From contig JAJXUD010000047.1 of assembly GCA_021783235.1 (NCBI GenBank), positions 1-35,993 on the forward strand: 35,993 bases of DNA, in the 5' to 3' direction. Position 1 is the stretch's first letter. The number at the start of each line of letters is the position of its first letter. The notes under the pieces were generated by a model. The model saw only the letters and a list, made by a program, of their open reading frames with translations, searched no databases and had not been told where the DNA came from. The DNA is from Myxococcales bacterium. Lineage in GTDB: Bacteria; Myxococcota; Myxococcia; Myxococcales; JAKAPL01. The position numbers and the translations under genes are program-made. Positions 23,829 to 33,080 of this stretch are shown one piece after another.

Positions 23829-25792
23829 TGGGTCGCCGTGTCGGTGAGCTGGCCTGCCGGAACGAAGTACGAGGAGCCGTTGGGCTTGTTCAGGGAGAGG
23901 TCGGGCCCCGCGGGCACGCGAAGCTGCGGCGGCGAGTACTCGGCCCAGGCACAGGCGCTCTTCCAGACGCCGTAGTCGGTGGCGAGGGTCGAGGAGGGCG
24001 CCTCGTCGAACCAGATCTTGTAGAGATCGTAGCCGTCGCGCTGCCCGGTGTGCGCCGGCGTCTGCAGCAGCTTCAGGTTGGACACGCTGAAATCATAGCA
24101 GGTGGTGCCGTCCGGCTGCGCCGTCCCCGTGACGTCGTACTGGTAGCCGTCGGTCGTGTAGAGCTGCGCGTCGGCCGTGGTAGGGTCGGTGTTGGCGCGG
24201 AACTCGTCCCAGTCGGAGACGCCGTCGCCGTCGGTGTCCTTCGCCGCGAAGTCGTCGTACTTCGTCGGGTCGAAGCCGTAGCGCGCCTCGAGGCCGTCGG
24301 GCACGCCGTCGCCGTCCGAGTCGACCATGCCCGGGTTCGAGCCGAGGTACGCCTCGGCGTACTGCGAGAGCCCGTCGCCGTCGGTGTCGGCGCAGACGCA
24401 GGCCGGCGCCGGCGGGGGCAGGCAGCCGCGAGCGTCCGGCACGATCGGGTTGAAGCCGTCGGCCTGGTGGCGCACCTCGAAGCCGTCGTCGAAGCAGTCG
24501 CTGTCGGTGTCGGGGTCGAAGGCGCTCGTGCCGATCGTGAAGGAGTTGTCGATCGTGTCGGGCAGCCCGTCGCCGTCGCTGTCGAAGATCCGCCCCGCGG
24601 GAGTCGGCACCGAGGTGAGCGACTGGACGATGAGGTTCTTCATGACGTACGGCGCCGCGAGCGAGGTGTAGTCGAGGCCGCCGAGCGAGAGGTCCTGGAT
24701 CTGGCCGTTCGTGAAGGCCTGGAAGACGCCGTTGCCGAGCTTCGCCATCTGGCCGAGCAGCCACGAGGCCGCCTTGAAGGTCTCCTGCGGGTAGTTCGCC
24801 GGGTTCACTCCCGGCCAGGTGCCGTAGACGTCCTGGCAGATCGTCCCGCACTGCTGCACCGCCGCCTGGTTCAGCAGGAGCACCGTGTCGAGCCGGATGC
24901 TCCCCACGTTGTAGCGGCTCTGCAGCGCGGTGATCTGGTTGATGGCGTCGAAGACCTGGTAGTTCTGGTTCAGGTCGGTCCCGGCCTTGAACCCCGCGAC
25001 ACAGCTGCTGTTCCCGCTGATGAGCGACGTGCTGTTGCTCGCGGCCTGGCAGATGGACGGCAGCTTCGTGCAGTAGTCGCTCTCGTTCTGCCAGGTGAGC
25101 CACGGCTGCTCGGGGGTCGCGTAGTCCTGGGGCGGCAGGTTCGTCGCCGCCGTGCAGCGCGGATAAGGCGTCCCGTCGGTGAGGAAGACGATGACGTAGC
25201 GGGTGCGCGGCAGCTCTTCGGGCGGGCTCGCCGAGATGTCGGCCGAGATGAGCTCGTAGGTGTAGGCGAGCACGCCCTGGTAGTCGGTTCCGTTGCCGAG
25301 CTCCGTCTGCAGTTGGTCGATGAAGGCGTCGGTCGTGCCGTCCGGCGGCGCGAACTGGAGGTTGTTGTTCGGCCAGACGTTCAGGACGTTCGTCTCGAAC
25401 GGGACGATCGCCACCTGCACGTTCGACTGCCCCGCGAACTGCTTGTCGATGAGCTGGTGGATCGCCCGCACGCGCGCCGGCTGGGTCTGGCCCGGCGGGA
25501 AGGTCGAGACGACCTGCGGCATCTCGCAGAAGCCGTTGCCCTGCTGGGAGCCCGGTGGGTCGGAGATGCACATGCTGCCCGACTCGTCGACGATGAAGAC
25601 CACCTTCACCGGGAAGTCGTTCGGGTTCGGCGGATCGGTGCAGACGCGGCCGGTGAGCGTCAGCCGGTCGTCGAGCGCCTGATCCGCGGTCGGCAGCGGC
25701 TCGACGAGCGCGCCCGTGCAGGAGACGAAGAAGGCCGCGAGGAGCGTGAAGCTCCCCGCGGCCTTTCCGCTTGTCGCGATGCGGCTCGGCAT
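23807..25792 (-). CDS. VWA-TSP3 lipoprotein B (metal site DESGS) with C-terminal CYDF domain
   Basis: The product has 661 residues. The VWA domain is at about 60-395: strand [14 protein letters not shown] with a canonical MIDAS DxSGS (69-73), and [10 protein letters not shown] (205-207). It is larger than its neighbour because of a Cys-containing insert ([13 protein letters not shown] to GTICQDVYG). TSP3-like repeats occupy about 404-541 ([45 protein letters not shown]). The C-terminal module starts with [11 protein letters not shown] and contains YDLYK. The ATG at 25792 is chosen because it places a signal sequence ([11 protein letters not shown], candidate lipid Cys25) at the N-terminus. 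A further upstream start would overlap the preceding gene by 68 nt. It starts 4 nt after that gene's stop. Confidence 0.82.
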   Translation of the reverse strand: MPSRIATSGKAAGSFTLLAAFFVSCTGALVEPLPTADQALDDRLTLTGRVCTDPPNPNDFPVKVVFIVDESGSMCISDPPGSQQGNGFCEMPQVVSTFPPGQTQPARVRAIHQLIDKQFAGQSNVQVAIVPFETNVLNVWPNNNLQFAPPDGTTDAFIDQLQTELGNGTDYQGVLAYTYELISADISASPPEELPRTRYVIVFLTDGTPYPRCTAATNLPPQDYATPEQPWLTWQNESDYCTKLPSICQAASNSTSLISGNSSCVAGFKAGTDLNQNYQVFDAINQITALQSRYNVGSIRLDTVLLLNQAAVQQCGTICQDVYGTWPGVNPANYPQETFKAASWLLGQMAKLGNGVFQAFTNGQIQDLSLGGLDYTSLAAPYVMKNLIVQSLTSVPTPAGRIFDSDGDGLPDTIDNSFTIGTSAFDPDTDSDCFDDGFEVRHQADGFNPIVPDARGCLPPPAPACVCADTDGDGLSQYAEAYLGSNPGMVDSDGDGVPDGLEARYGFDPTKYDDFAAKDTDGDGVSDWDEFRANTDPTTADAQLYTTDGYQYDVTGTAQPDGTTCYDFSVSNLKLLQTPAHTGQRDGYDLYKIWFDEAPSSTLATDYGVWKSACAWAEYSPPQLRVPAGPDLSLNKPNGSSYFVPAGQLTDTATQCAGVAP

Positions 25793-25796
25793 CGGA

Positions 25797-27296
25797 CTAG
25801 GCGAGCTTCCTCCGGCGGAGCACGAGGCCGAGGGCGAGCAGCGCGCCGAAGAGCGAGAAGCCACCCTGGCCCGAGGACGAGCAGCCCGTGCCGCCGGGCC
25901 CGTGCCCGGTCCCGTTCGCCGTCAGGTCGAGCTCGGCGGTGGAGCTGTCCTGCCCCGGGTAGGCCTTGTCGTCGAAGGCCAACCTCGCCGTGAGCTGGAT
26001 CTTGTAGGCGCCGGGGACGTCGGGCGTGAAGACGGGCTCCTGGCCGGGCACGTAGACATACTGCCACATCAGGCTCTCGGAGACCGCGCCCTTCGGGTTC
26101 TGCACCGCCGCCGACGAGCCGTTCGGCGCCGAGAGCACCGTCCAGCTGTAGGTGATGGCCTCGCCCTTGCGGTTCGCCCAGAGCGGCAGCTGCACCTTCG
26201 TCCCGACCGAGACCGTATGCTCGACGCCCGCGCTCACCGCGAAGGTGCCCGTCGGGTCGAGGCACTGGTCGGGCTGGGTCCGGTCGACCACGAAGCAGGC
26301 GTGCGGGTTACAGGCGTCGCCGTACGTCGGGTTGTTCCAGCTGTCGAGCTGGTCGTGGTTCGGCACCATCGGGCAGTTGTCGCCCTTCGCGCTCGGGTCG
26401 ATGACCTGGAAGACCGAGCCGAGCGGCTTGCCCGCGGCGACGCTCACGTCCTTCTTGTCGTTCACGCCGTCGCCGTCCATGTCCGTGTCGCAGACGTCGC
26501 CGATGCCGTTCTGGTTCAGGTCCTTCTGGTCCGGGTTCGCGATGAAGGGGCAGTTGTCGAAGCTGTCGTCGACGCCGTCGCCATCCGTGTCGATCTTGCA
26601 GGTGACGCCCGGGGGCGGGTTCACCGCGAGGTTCTGGCCGGGATCGGCGTACCAGGGGCAGTCGTCCTTGGCGTTCGCGAAGCCGTCGCCGTCGATGTCG
26701 GGGTTGCAGGCGTCGCCGATGAGCTGGCCCGAGGCGTCGGTCGCGATCTTGCCGCAGCCCGCGCTCTGGGCCTTGCAGGTGACCTTCTGGTCCTTGTTCG
26801 GCACGTACGGGCAGTTGTCCCCGCCCTGGCTTGGCGGGATGGCCTCGAAGGCCGAGCCGTTGCCCGAGACGTCCTTCTTGTCCGGCACGCCGTCGCCGTC
26901 GAGGTCGGGGTCGCAGAGGTCGCCGATGCCGTTGCCGTTCGTGTCCTTCTGGTCCGGGTTCGCGATGCGGGCGCAGTTGTCGCAGGCGTCGCCGACGCCG
27001 TCGCCGTCCGTGTCCTTCTGATCCGGGTTCGAGACGAACGGGCAGTTGTCGAGCGCGTCGGGGATGCCGTCGCCGTCGGTGTCGTCCGTGTAGGAGAGCG
27101 TCTTGCCCTGGTCGGTGTATGCGACCCAGACCGAGCAGCCGCAGCCGCAGCCACAGCCGCCGCCCTCCTCCTTGGGGGCGCCACAGTCGGAGCCGAAGCA
27201 CTCCGGGTTGTTGGAGTTCGTCTGAGCCCGGGCGAGCGGCGCCCAGCTCATCGCGACGAGCGCGAGCGCAGTCAGGGGGAGGGTGAACCGGTTCAT
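25797..27296 (-). CDS. secreted TSP3-repeat / PKD-like protein with MYXO-CTERM-like sorting tail
   Basis: The product has 499 residues. A classical signal peptide ([14 protein letters not shown], cleavage before QTNS) is followed by a CGCGCGC cluster, then an extended TSP3 calcium-binding array at about 70-330. Canonical units include [24 protein letters not shown]-type repeats. A PKD/K319-like beta-sandwich follows at about 360-450 ([28 protein letters not shown]). The C-terminus is [15 protein letters not shown], then a hydrophobic helix and RRRK: Cys, membrane span, Arg cluster, as in MYXO-CTERM sorting signals. Processing and surface anchoring by a rhombosortase/myxosortase-type system is therefore predicted. 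A GAGGAG Shine-Dalgarno 6 nt before the ATG at 27296 fixes the start. Confidence 0.82.
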   Translation of the reverse strand: MNRFTLPLTALALVAMSWAPLARAQTNSNNPECFGSDCGAPKEEGGGCGCGCGCSVWVAYTDQGKTLSYTDDTDGDGIPDALDNCPFVSNPDQKDTDGDGVGDACDNCARIANPDQKDTNGNGIGDLCDPDLDGDGVPDKKDVSGNGSAFEAIPPSQGGDNCPYVPNKDQKVTCKAQSAGCGKIATDASGQLIGDACNPDIDGDGFANAKDDCPWYADPGQNLAVNPPPGVTCKIDTDGDGVDDSFDNCPFIANPDQKDLNQNGIGDVCDTDMDGDGVNDKKDVSVAAGKPLGSVFQVIDPSAKGDNCPMVPNHDQLDSWNNPTYGDACNPHACFVVDRTQPDQCLDPTGTFAVSAGVEHTVSVGTKVQLPLWANRKGEAITYSWTVLSAPNGSSAAVQNPKGAVSESLMWQYVYVPGQEPVFTPDVPGAYKIQLTARLAFDDKAYPGQDSSTAELDLTANGTGHGPGGTGCSSSGQGGFSLFGALLALGLVLRRRKLA

Positions 27297-27418
27297 GTCT
27301 CTCTCCTCGATGCCCCGCCGTGGGGCTCCCTGCAGATAAAGCAAGACGCTTGCCAGCATCCGATCGCTGTAAGTGGCTGAAAGTGCTGCCGCGGATCCGG
27401 CTCGCGCCGCCGAGTGTG

Positions 27419-27435
27419 GGGTGGGCTCCCCACCC
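27419..27435 (-). terminator. intergenic hairpin after VWA-TSP3 lipoprotein C
   Basis: A perfect 7-bp stem (GGGTGGG 27419-27425, CCCACCC 27429-27435) with a CTC loop lies 20 nt past the stop of the gene ending at 27455 and 123 nt before the next ATG. It has no T-run, so it could be a partial terminator, an mRNA-stabilising element or chance. The 158-nt spacer it sits in is the only large gap in the cluster and may also hold a promoter. Confidence 0.35.
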
Positions 27436-27454
27436 ACGCTGTGGGGTCGAGACC

Positions 27455-29035
27455 TCATGTTCCGGTCTGGAGGTCGGTCGGGGCCACGGCGATGGGGCTC
27501 GCCGGCGAGGGGAGCGCTGGCGGGGCGAAGACGACCTGCTGGATGAGGCTCTGGCCGATCTCGGCGCTCCCGCCGAAGCCCCACTCCGCCATCAGGTAGA
27601 GATCGTTCGTGCCGGCCGCGGTCGTCCCGAAGGGCGGGTTCGGCCGCGCGAGCGTCGCGACGAGGCTCGCGTTGCCGACCGTGAAGTCGTAGCAGGGGCG
27701 GCCGTCCGGCGTCGGCGTGGTCGCGGTGAACGAGGTGAACTGGGCGCGATCGGCGCGAAACGCGAGGTCGGCGCTCTCTGGATCGGTGTGGGTCGTCACC
27801 TCGACCGCGTTCGAGACGCCGTCGCCGTCCTGGTCCTGGTTCCCCTCGGCGACGAGCGGGTTCGTGCCGGAGTGGACCTCGACCAGATCCGAGAGCCCGT
27901 CGCCGTCGGTGTCGGCCGCGCAGGGGTCGGTGCCGAGCACCTTCTCCTCGCAGTCGTTCAGCCGGTCGCCGTCCTCGTCCTGCCCCGGGTCGCAGCCCTC
28001 GATCACGTCGGGCACGAGCGGGTTCATGCCCACCTTCACCTCGACGCCGTCCGAGATGCCGTCGCCGTCGGTGTCGGGGTTCGTGGGATCGGTGCCGATG
28101 GCGAGCTCGTCCGCGTCGGAGAGGCCGTCGCCGTCCGAGTCGACCATGAGCGCTCCGGCGCGCGCGAGGCTGCTCCGGTTCCAGGCGTAGAGCCGGTTCA
28201 GCGTGGGCGCCCCCTCGATCGTGGGCAACGAGAGGCCGTCGAGCGCCTTCTGGAGATCCGCGGCGGCGGTGTCGAGCGGCACCGATCCCGAGGCGCCCGC
28301 GATGGCCGCCACCTGCCCCTGGATCGTCGGGTCGGGCTGCTGGGCCTGGCGGAAGTAGATCGGCAGCACGGTGACCTTGCCTCCGTACTGGGTGGCGAGC
28401 GCCTCGAGCTGCGCGACCTCGTTCTGGAGGAGGCAGATCGAGCAGTCGCCGCTGCCCGCGTCCGGGCAGTCGGGGGCGAGGGCGCCCGCGAAGAGCGGGT
28501 TCGTGCAGGTCTCGTCCTGGGAGGCGACGAGCAGGACGACGTAGTAGTGGGTCCGCTGCACGGTCGCGCGGCAGGAGGTCTGCATGTCGCCCGAGATGAT
28601 GGCGCGGGCGAGGTCGAGCGCGGCCTGGACGCTCACCGGCCCCGACTGCTGCGCCGACTGCGATTGGAACTGGCCGAGCGCGCTGGTGAGATCCGAGCCC
28701 GCGCCGAAGGTCGCGAGCAGCGCGTTCGCGATGGTGTGGTAGGCGACGAGCGCGTAGCGGGTGGAGTCGGTCGGCTCCTTCTGCACGACGTCGGTCACCC
28801 CCTGCAGGATCGCCTGCACGGTGCCGGGGTCCACCGGGGGATTTCCGCCCTCGAGCGCGAAGAGGACCTTGATGGGAAAGCCCGCGCCCGTGGTCAGCGG
28901 GGCGCAGATGGTCCCCTCGAAGACCGCCCGGTCGGGCGGCTCGAGCCCGTTGCCGCTCGTCGCGTAGACCGAGGCGCTCGTGCAGCCGGAGAGGGAGGCG
29001 CAGAGCAGGGAAGGGAGGATCGCGCGCCGCAACAC
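27455..29035 (-). CDS. VWA-TSP3 lipoprotein C with degenerate metal site and CYDF domain
   Basis: The product has 526 residues from a GTG at 29035. This start yields a compact, well-formed lipoprotein signal ([13 protein letters not shown], Cys18). A TTG 12 codons upstream is the alternative. The layout parallels the two VWA paralogues: VWA-like domain, TSP3 repeats ([45 protein letters not shown]), then a C-terminal module starting [11 protein letters not shown] and containing NDLYL. Where the paralogues have DESGS or DATGS, this protein has [11 protein letters not shown]. The MIDAS serines and aspartate are thus lost, and metal-dependent binding is unlikely. It is the first gene of the cluster and divergent from uppS. 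A non-metal scaffold or partner role is inference. Confidence 0.78.
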   Translation of the reverse strand: MLRRAILPSLLCASLSGCTSASVYATSGNGLEPPDRAVFEGTICAPLTTGAGFPIKVLFALEGGNPPVDPGTVQAILQGVTDVVQKEPTDSTRYALVAYHTIANALLATFGAGSDLTSALGQFQSQSAQQSGPVSVQAALDLARAIISGDMQTSCRATVQRTHYYVVLLVASQDETCTNPLFAGALAPDCPDAGSGDCSICLLQNEVAQLEALATQYGGKVTVLPIYFRQAQQPDPTIQGQVAAIAGASGSVPLDTAAADLQKALDGLSLPTIEGAPTLNRLYAWNRSSLARAGALMVDSDGDGLSDADELAIGTDPTNPDTDGDGISDGVEVKVGMNPLVPDVIEGCDPGQDEDGDRLNDCEEKVLGTDPCAADTDGDGLSDLVEVHSGTNPLVAEGNQDQDGDGVSNAVEVTTHTDPESADLAFRADRAQFTSFTATTPTPDGRPCYDFTVGNASLVATLARPNPPFGTTAAGTNDLYLMAEWGFGGSAEIGQSLIQQVVFAPPALPSPASPIAVAPTDLQTGT

Positions 29036-29223
29036 CGGGCGATCGTAGGCCGCGCGGGAGCGGAGGGTCAAGCGGACGCGCTGGGCAGGGTGTGCCCCGA
29101 TCCGTGAGGTGGCGCGCCAGGCTGGCTTCGCCGCCCATCGCCCCGCCCCGGTCGTGCGCGACCAGACGGCCGGCGTCCTCCAGTGGACCCGGGAGGCGTC
29201 CGGCTCTAGACTGCGCGGCCCGA

Positions 29224-29985
29224 ATGGCCTTCGAGAGCGAGCTCCTGGCGCTGCGGCGCGAGGTGATGGAGGCGAGCGTGCCGCGGCACGTCGCCCTCAT
29301 CATGGACGGCAACGGCCGCTGGGCCGAGGCACGCGGGCAGCCGCGCGTCGCGGGCCACCGCGAGGGGAGCGAGTCGGTCCGGGCGGTGACGCGCGAGGCG
29401 CGCCGCGTCGGCGTCGAGGCGCTGACGCTCTACGCCTTCTCGGCGCAGAACTGGGAGCGGCCCGAGGACGAGGTCGAGGCGTTGATGGATCTCTTGCGCG
29501 AGTACCTCCTCAAGGAGCGGGCCGAGCTCTGGGACAACCAGATCCGGCTCCAGGCGGCGGGCGACGTCGAGCGGCTCCCCGAGCGGGTGCTCGGGCCGCT
29601 GCGCGAGCTGTCGGCCCACACCGCCACGCAGCCGACGAAGATGACGCTGACGCTCGCCCTCTCGTACGGCAGCCGCGAGGAGATCGTGCAGGCGGCGCGA
29701 CGCATCGTCGAGGAGGGGCTCGCCGCGAGCCAGATCGACGAGGAGGCCGTCGCCGCGCGCCTCTGGACGGCCGGCCTCCCCGCGCTCGACCTGCTCGTCC
29801 GCACCGGCGGCGAACGGCGCATCTCGAACTTCCTCCTCTGGCAGGCGGCGTACGCCGAGCTCGGCTTCGTCGAGACGTCCTGGCCCGAGTTCCGCGAGCG
29901 CGAGCTGCTCCTCTGCGTCCGCGAGTTCCAGCGGCGCGAACGTCGCTTCGGCAAGACGTCCGCCCAGCTCCGGGGCGAGGTCTAG
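29224..29985 (+). CDS. uppS: undecaprenyl diphosphate synthase (cis-prenyltransferase)
   Basis: This 253-residue enzyme elongates farnesyl diphosphate with isopentenyl diphosphate to C55 undecaprenyl diphosphate, the lipid carrier for peptidoglycan and surface polysaccharides. Motifs: [17 protein letters not shown] with catalytic Asp28, [13 protein letters not shown], and the diphosphate-binding [26 protein letters not shown] replaces the more usual RTSGE. The ATG at 29224 begins about 20 residues before the catalytic motif, the normal family arrangement. It is first in a three-gene operon with cdsA and dxr. frr and pyrH, often upstream in other genomes, are absent; a divergent lipoprotein gene lies there instead. 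Confidence 0.95.
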   Translation: MAFESELLALRREVMEASVPRHVALIMDGNGRWAEARGQPRVAGHREGSESVRAVTREARRVGVEALTLYAFSAQNWERPEDEVEALMDLLREYLLKERAELWDNQIRLQAAGDVERLPERVLGPLRELSAHTATQPTKMTLTLALSYGSREEIVQAARRIVEEGLAASQIDEEAVAARLWTAGLPALDLLVRTGGERRISNFLLWQAAYAELGFVETSWPEFRERELLLCVREFQRRERRFGKTSAQLRGEV

Positions 29986-30873
29986 GTGGCGGCGACCGCC
30001 CCCTCGCGAGGACGCAACCTCGCGCTCCGCGTCGTGAGCGCGCTGGTCCTCCTGCCGCTCATCATCTGGCTCATCGTCCTCGGCGGGCGCGCCTTCGCCG
30101 GGCTCGCGGCGCTGGTCGCGGCGATCTGCGCGCAGGAGCTCTACGCGATGACGCTCGGCGACGGCGCCGCCCCGCGCCCTGCGCCGCTGCACCCCATCGC
30201 CTGGGCCGGCGTGCTCCTCGCCGGGGCGACGCCCTTCGCGGCGCTCGATCCCGCGCTCCTCGGCCGGCTCGCGCCCGCCGCCGTCGCGCTCGCGGTCATG
30301 GCCTCGCTCGTCTCGGGCCTCTTCCGCCCGCCCACGCCCGGGAGCGGGGATCGTCCCGAGCTGCGCGGCCTCGCCGAGGATGCGCCGCGGCTCGTCTTCG
30401 GCTGGCTCTACGGCGCGGCCATGCTCGCCCTGCTCGTCCGCATCCGCGAATTCGACCGCGGGCTCTGGTGGGTGATCCTGGTCTGCCTCGTCACCTGGAC
30501 GAACGACACCGGCGCCTACTTCGTCGGCCACGCGCTCGGCCGCCACAAGCTCCTGCCGCGCGTCAGCCCCGGCAAGACCTGGGAGGGCTTCTTCGGCGGA
30601 ATGGCGTTCTCGGTCGCCTCGGCCTTCGTGGTGCGGAAGCTCGGGCTGCCCGGGCTCGGGCCGCTCGACTGCGTCCTGCTCGGCCTCGCCGCGGGCGTCG
30701 TCGGCCCGGTGGGCGACCTCTCCGAGTCGCTCCTCAAGCGCGGCTACGGCGTCAAGGACAGCGGCTTCATCCTGCCGGGGCACGGCGGCCTGCTCGATCG
30801 GATCGACGCCTTGATCTTCAACATCCCTCTCGTCTACCTCTACGCCGTGATCGCGAAGGGACAGGCCTGGTGA
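29986..30873 (+). CDS. cdsA: phosphatidate cytidylyltransferase (CDP-diacylglycerol synthase)
   Basis: This polytopic inner-membrane enzyme of 295 residues makes CDP-diacylglycerol from phosphatidate and CTP, the precursor of all phospholipids. At least seven hydrophobic helices are visible. The family signature is near the C-terminus: SLLKRGYGVKDSGFILPGHGG and then DRIDAL, with the metal-binding Asp residues. TWTNDTGAYFVGHALGRHKL and SPGKTWEGFFGG are further conserved Cds motifs. The GTG start follows the uppS stop with no gap (TAG then GTG). Its end overlaps dxr by 4 nt. Confidence 0.94.
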   Translation: MAATAPSRGRNLALRVVSALVLLPLIIWLIVLGGRAFAGLAALVAAICAQELYAMTLGDGAAPRPAPLHPIAWAGVLLAGATPFAALDPALLGRLAPAAVALAVMASLVSGLFRPPTPGSGDRPELRGLAEDAPRLVFGWLYGAAMLALLVRIREFDRGLWWVILVCLVTWTNDTGAYFVGHALGRHKLLPRVSPGKTWEGFFGGMAFSVASAFVVRKLGLPGLGPLDCVLLGLAAGVVGPVGDLSESLLKRGYGVKDSGFILPGHGGLLDRIDALIFNIPLVYLYAVIAKGQAW

Positions 30874-32033
30874 CCCGGCGGCGAATCGTCGTCCTCGGAT
30901 CCACCGGCTCGGTCGGCAGGCAGGCCCTCGACGTCGTCGCGCGCTTCCCCGACCGCTTCGAGGTCGTCGGCCTCGCCGCGGGGCGGGGCGGGGACGAGCT
31001 CCTCCGCCAGCTGCGCGCCTTCCGGCCCCGGCTCGTCTCGGTCCGAGACGCCGCGGGCGCCGAGCCGCTCCGCGCTGCCCTCGGCGCGGAGGCCCCCGAG
31101 ATCCTCGCGGGCGAGGCCGCGGCCGAGCAGGTCGCGGCGATGGAGGCCGACTTCGTCCTCGCCGCCATCAGCGGCGGCGCCGGCATGCGGCCCACCGCCG
31201 CCGCGCTCGCGAAGGGCAGGGTGGTCGGCCTCGCGAACAAGGAGTCGATGGTGCTCGCGGGCGAGCTGCTCGGCGGCCTCGCGCGCCGGAGCGGCGCGAC
31301 GATCCTGCCCGTGGACAGCGAGCACTCCGCCATCTTCCAGTGCCTCGCCGGCCAGCGGCGCGAGGACGTGCGCCGGCTCGTGCTCACCGCGAGCGGCGGC
31401 CCCTTCTGGGCGCGCCCCCCGGAGGCCTTCGCCCGTGCCACCCCCGAGGAGGCGCTGCGCCACCCGAACTGGTCGATGGGGCCCAAGATCACCATCGACT
31501 CGGCGACGCTCATGAACAAGGCGCTCGAGATCGTCGAGGCGCGCTGGCTCTTCGATCTGCCCGCCGATCGGATCGACGTCCTCGTCCATCCCCAGAGCGT
31601 GGTCCACTCCATGGTGGAGCTGCGCGACGGCTCGGTGCTCGCCCAGCTCGGCAACTCCGACATGCGCGGCCCCATCGCCTGCGCCCTCGGCTGGCCGGAG
31701 CGGCTCCCGCTCGACCTGCCGCCGTTGGACCTCGCCGCCCGGGCCCAGCTCTCGTTCGCCGCCCCCGACGAGGCTCGCTTCCCGGCGACTCGCCTCGCCT
31801 ACCGCGCCCTCGAGAAGGGCGGCAGCGCCCCCGCCGCCCTCTCCGGCGCCGACGAGGCCGCCGTCGCGGCGTTTCTCGCGGGCCGCATCCCGCTGCCGAA
31901 GGTCACCGAGCTCTGCGCCCGCGTCCTCGACGCCCACCTCGCGCGCCCCCTGCGCTCGGTCGAGGAGGCCTGGGAGGCGAGCGAGTCCGGCCGCCGCGCC
32001 GCGGAGGAGCTGGTCGCCGCGGCCGCCGCGTAG
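30870..32033 (+). CDS. dxr: 1-deoxy-D-xylulose-5-phosphate reductoisomerase
   Basis: This 387-residue cytosolic enzyme of the MEP pathway converts DXP to 2-C-methyl-D-erythritol 4-phosphate with NADPH and Mg/Mn. The Rossmann loop VVLGSTGSVGRQAL is at the N-terminus. GLANKESMVLAGE, PVDSEHSAIFQCL, LTASGGPFW, HPNWSMGPKITIDSATLMNKALE and VHPQSVVHSMVE are the standard NADPH, metal and substrate motifs, all intact. The GTG start overlaps the cdsA stop as GTGA. It is last in the operon; rseP, the frequent downstream neighbour, is not here. It supplies isoprenoid precursors used by the product of uppS. Confidence 0.95.
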   Translation: MTRRRIVVLGSTGSVGRQALDVVARFPDRFEVVGLAAGRGGDELLRQLRAFRPRLVSVRDAAGAEPLRAALGAEAPEILAGEAAAEQVAAMEADFVLAAISGGAGMRPTAAALAKGRVVGLANKESMVLAGELLGGLARRSGATILPVDSEHSAIFQCLAGQRREDVRRLVLTASGGPFWARPPEAFARATPEEALRHPNWSMGPKITIDSATLMNKALEIVEARWLFDLPADRIDVLVHPQSVVHSMVELRDGSVLAQLGNSDMRGPIACALGWPERLPLDLPPLDLAARAQLSFAAPDEARFPATRLAYRALEKGGSAPAALSGADEAAVAAFLAGRIPLPKVTELCARVLDAHLARPLRSVEEAWEASESGRRAAEELVAAAAA

Positions 32034-32066
32034 GCGCCGGAGCGAGGGGCCGGTCCCCCCAGGGCG

Positions 32067-32912
32067 TCACCGATCCTTCGCAGGCTCAGGGCCCGCCCCG
32101 AGCGCCTCGTACGCCTCGCGCACCGCGGCCTCGCCATGGCGGCGCTCGAGGCGCCGGATCACGAAGTGGCCGTGGGCCAGCCTCTGGTAGTGGTCGATGA
32201 AGACGTGGTTCACCCAGGCGCCGCCGAGGGCGCCGATCACCGGCACGGCCATCGCCGCGGCGCGCTCGGAGACCGACACGCCGAAGCGCTCGGCGACCTT
32301 CGAGAGGAAGCGCACGATGGCGGGGGCCTCGAGGTCGACCGCTCCGCCGGCCGCGAGGTACCTCGCGGCCTCGGTCACCTCCCTGGCGACGACGGCCCGC
32401 GCTGAAAAGTAGCCCGACTCCCGGGCCCGACCCTGCCGTCCGCCCAGCGCGAAGACCTCCACGCAGGCGAGCCGCCCCTTCGGCTCGGCGAGCTCTTCTC
32501 CCTCGGCCCGTCCGATCGCGGCGATCGATCGGAGCATGAGCGTGGTCGTCAGGGGCAGCTCGAGGGGGAGCCCCTCGAGGCCGAGCAGCCCGCCGGCGCC
32601 GCCCGTCGCGATCACCGCCAGGTCGTGCGTCACGTCGGTCGTCAGCCAGCCTCGGGGATCCCAGCGGCTCGGGGTTCGGCCCTCGCTCGGCAGGGAGCCG
32701 ATGGCGAGCGAGGCCGCCGCGGCGAGGCTCTTCTGGCTGGCCGCGGCGACGAGCTCGCTCGCCTTCGCAGGGAGCTTCGCGAGGGCCCGCTCGATGGGCC
32801 TTCCGGCCAGCTCGAGGACTCGAGCGGCGAGCCCCTCGGTCTCGAGTAGCCGCTTCGCGCCCCAAAGCTCCTCCATCGCCTCGTCCGGCAAGCGACCCGT
32901 CGGAGTGTCCAT
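32067..32912 (-). CDS. EcsC-family protein
   Basis: This 281-residue protein resembles the EcsC family. It has an Ala-rich helical N-terminus, a Gly-rich segment (THDLAVIATGGAGGLLGLEGLPLELPLTTTLMLRSIAAIG), and a C-terminal region ALGGAWVNHVFIDHYQRLAHGHFVIRRLER. The Gly/Leu-rich central stretch and the C-terminal Asn/Asp-His-Tyr motif are the family's best-conserved parts. The biochemical role of EcsC proteins is not settled; Bacillus EcsC belongs to an ABC transporter operon, but most members stand alone, as here. The ATG at 32912 has AGGGAGGAG about 9 nt upstream, favouring it over a longer frame. It converges on dxr and is divergent from the barrel protein at 33081. Confidence 0.78.
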   Translation of the reverse strand: MDTPTGRLPDEAMEELWGAKRLLETEGLAARVLELAGRPIERALAKLPAKASELVAAASQKSLAAAASLAIGSLPSEGRTPSRWDPRGWLTTDVTHDLAVIATGGAGGLLGLEGLPLELPLTTTLMLRSIAAIGRAEGEELAEPKGRLACVEVFALGGRQGRARESGYFSARAVVAREVTEAARYLAAGGAVDLEAPAIVRFLSKVAERFGVSVSERAAAMAVPVIGALGGAWVNHVFIDHYQRLAHGHFVIRRLERRHGEAAVREAYEALGAGPEPAKDR

Positions 32913-33080
32913 CGAGGGCTCCTCCCTGCCGCGACGCGGCTCACGGCGGGAGAAAACAGTACCGGCCGCGCGCGCCCCCAGCAAGCGCGCGCCGTCGCCG
33001 CGAGCCGTGACGAAGAGACGGGGAAGGGCCTCCTCGCTTGTCGCCCCGTCGAGCTGCCCGCTAATCTACGAGATCGAGCG

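Noticed and set aside
20127-23975. Very long open frame (about 1280 codons) on the plus strand
   Set aside because: It is antisense to the VWA and PPC-like genes. The product is Arg/Val/Glu low-complexity, typical of high-GC shadow frames.
22149-27296. Repeated GCCGTCGCCGTCGGTGTC-like DNA strings as a dispersed repeat family
   Set aside because: They are explained by the codons for DTDGDG calcium-binding repeats.
32046-32058. Terminator between dxr and the EcsC-family gene
   Set aside because: GGGG-CCGGT-CCCC has only a 4-bp stem and no T-run; too weak to list as a feature.
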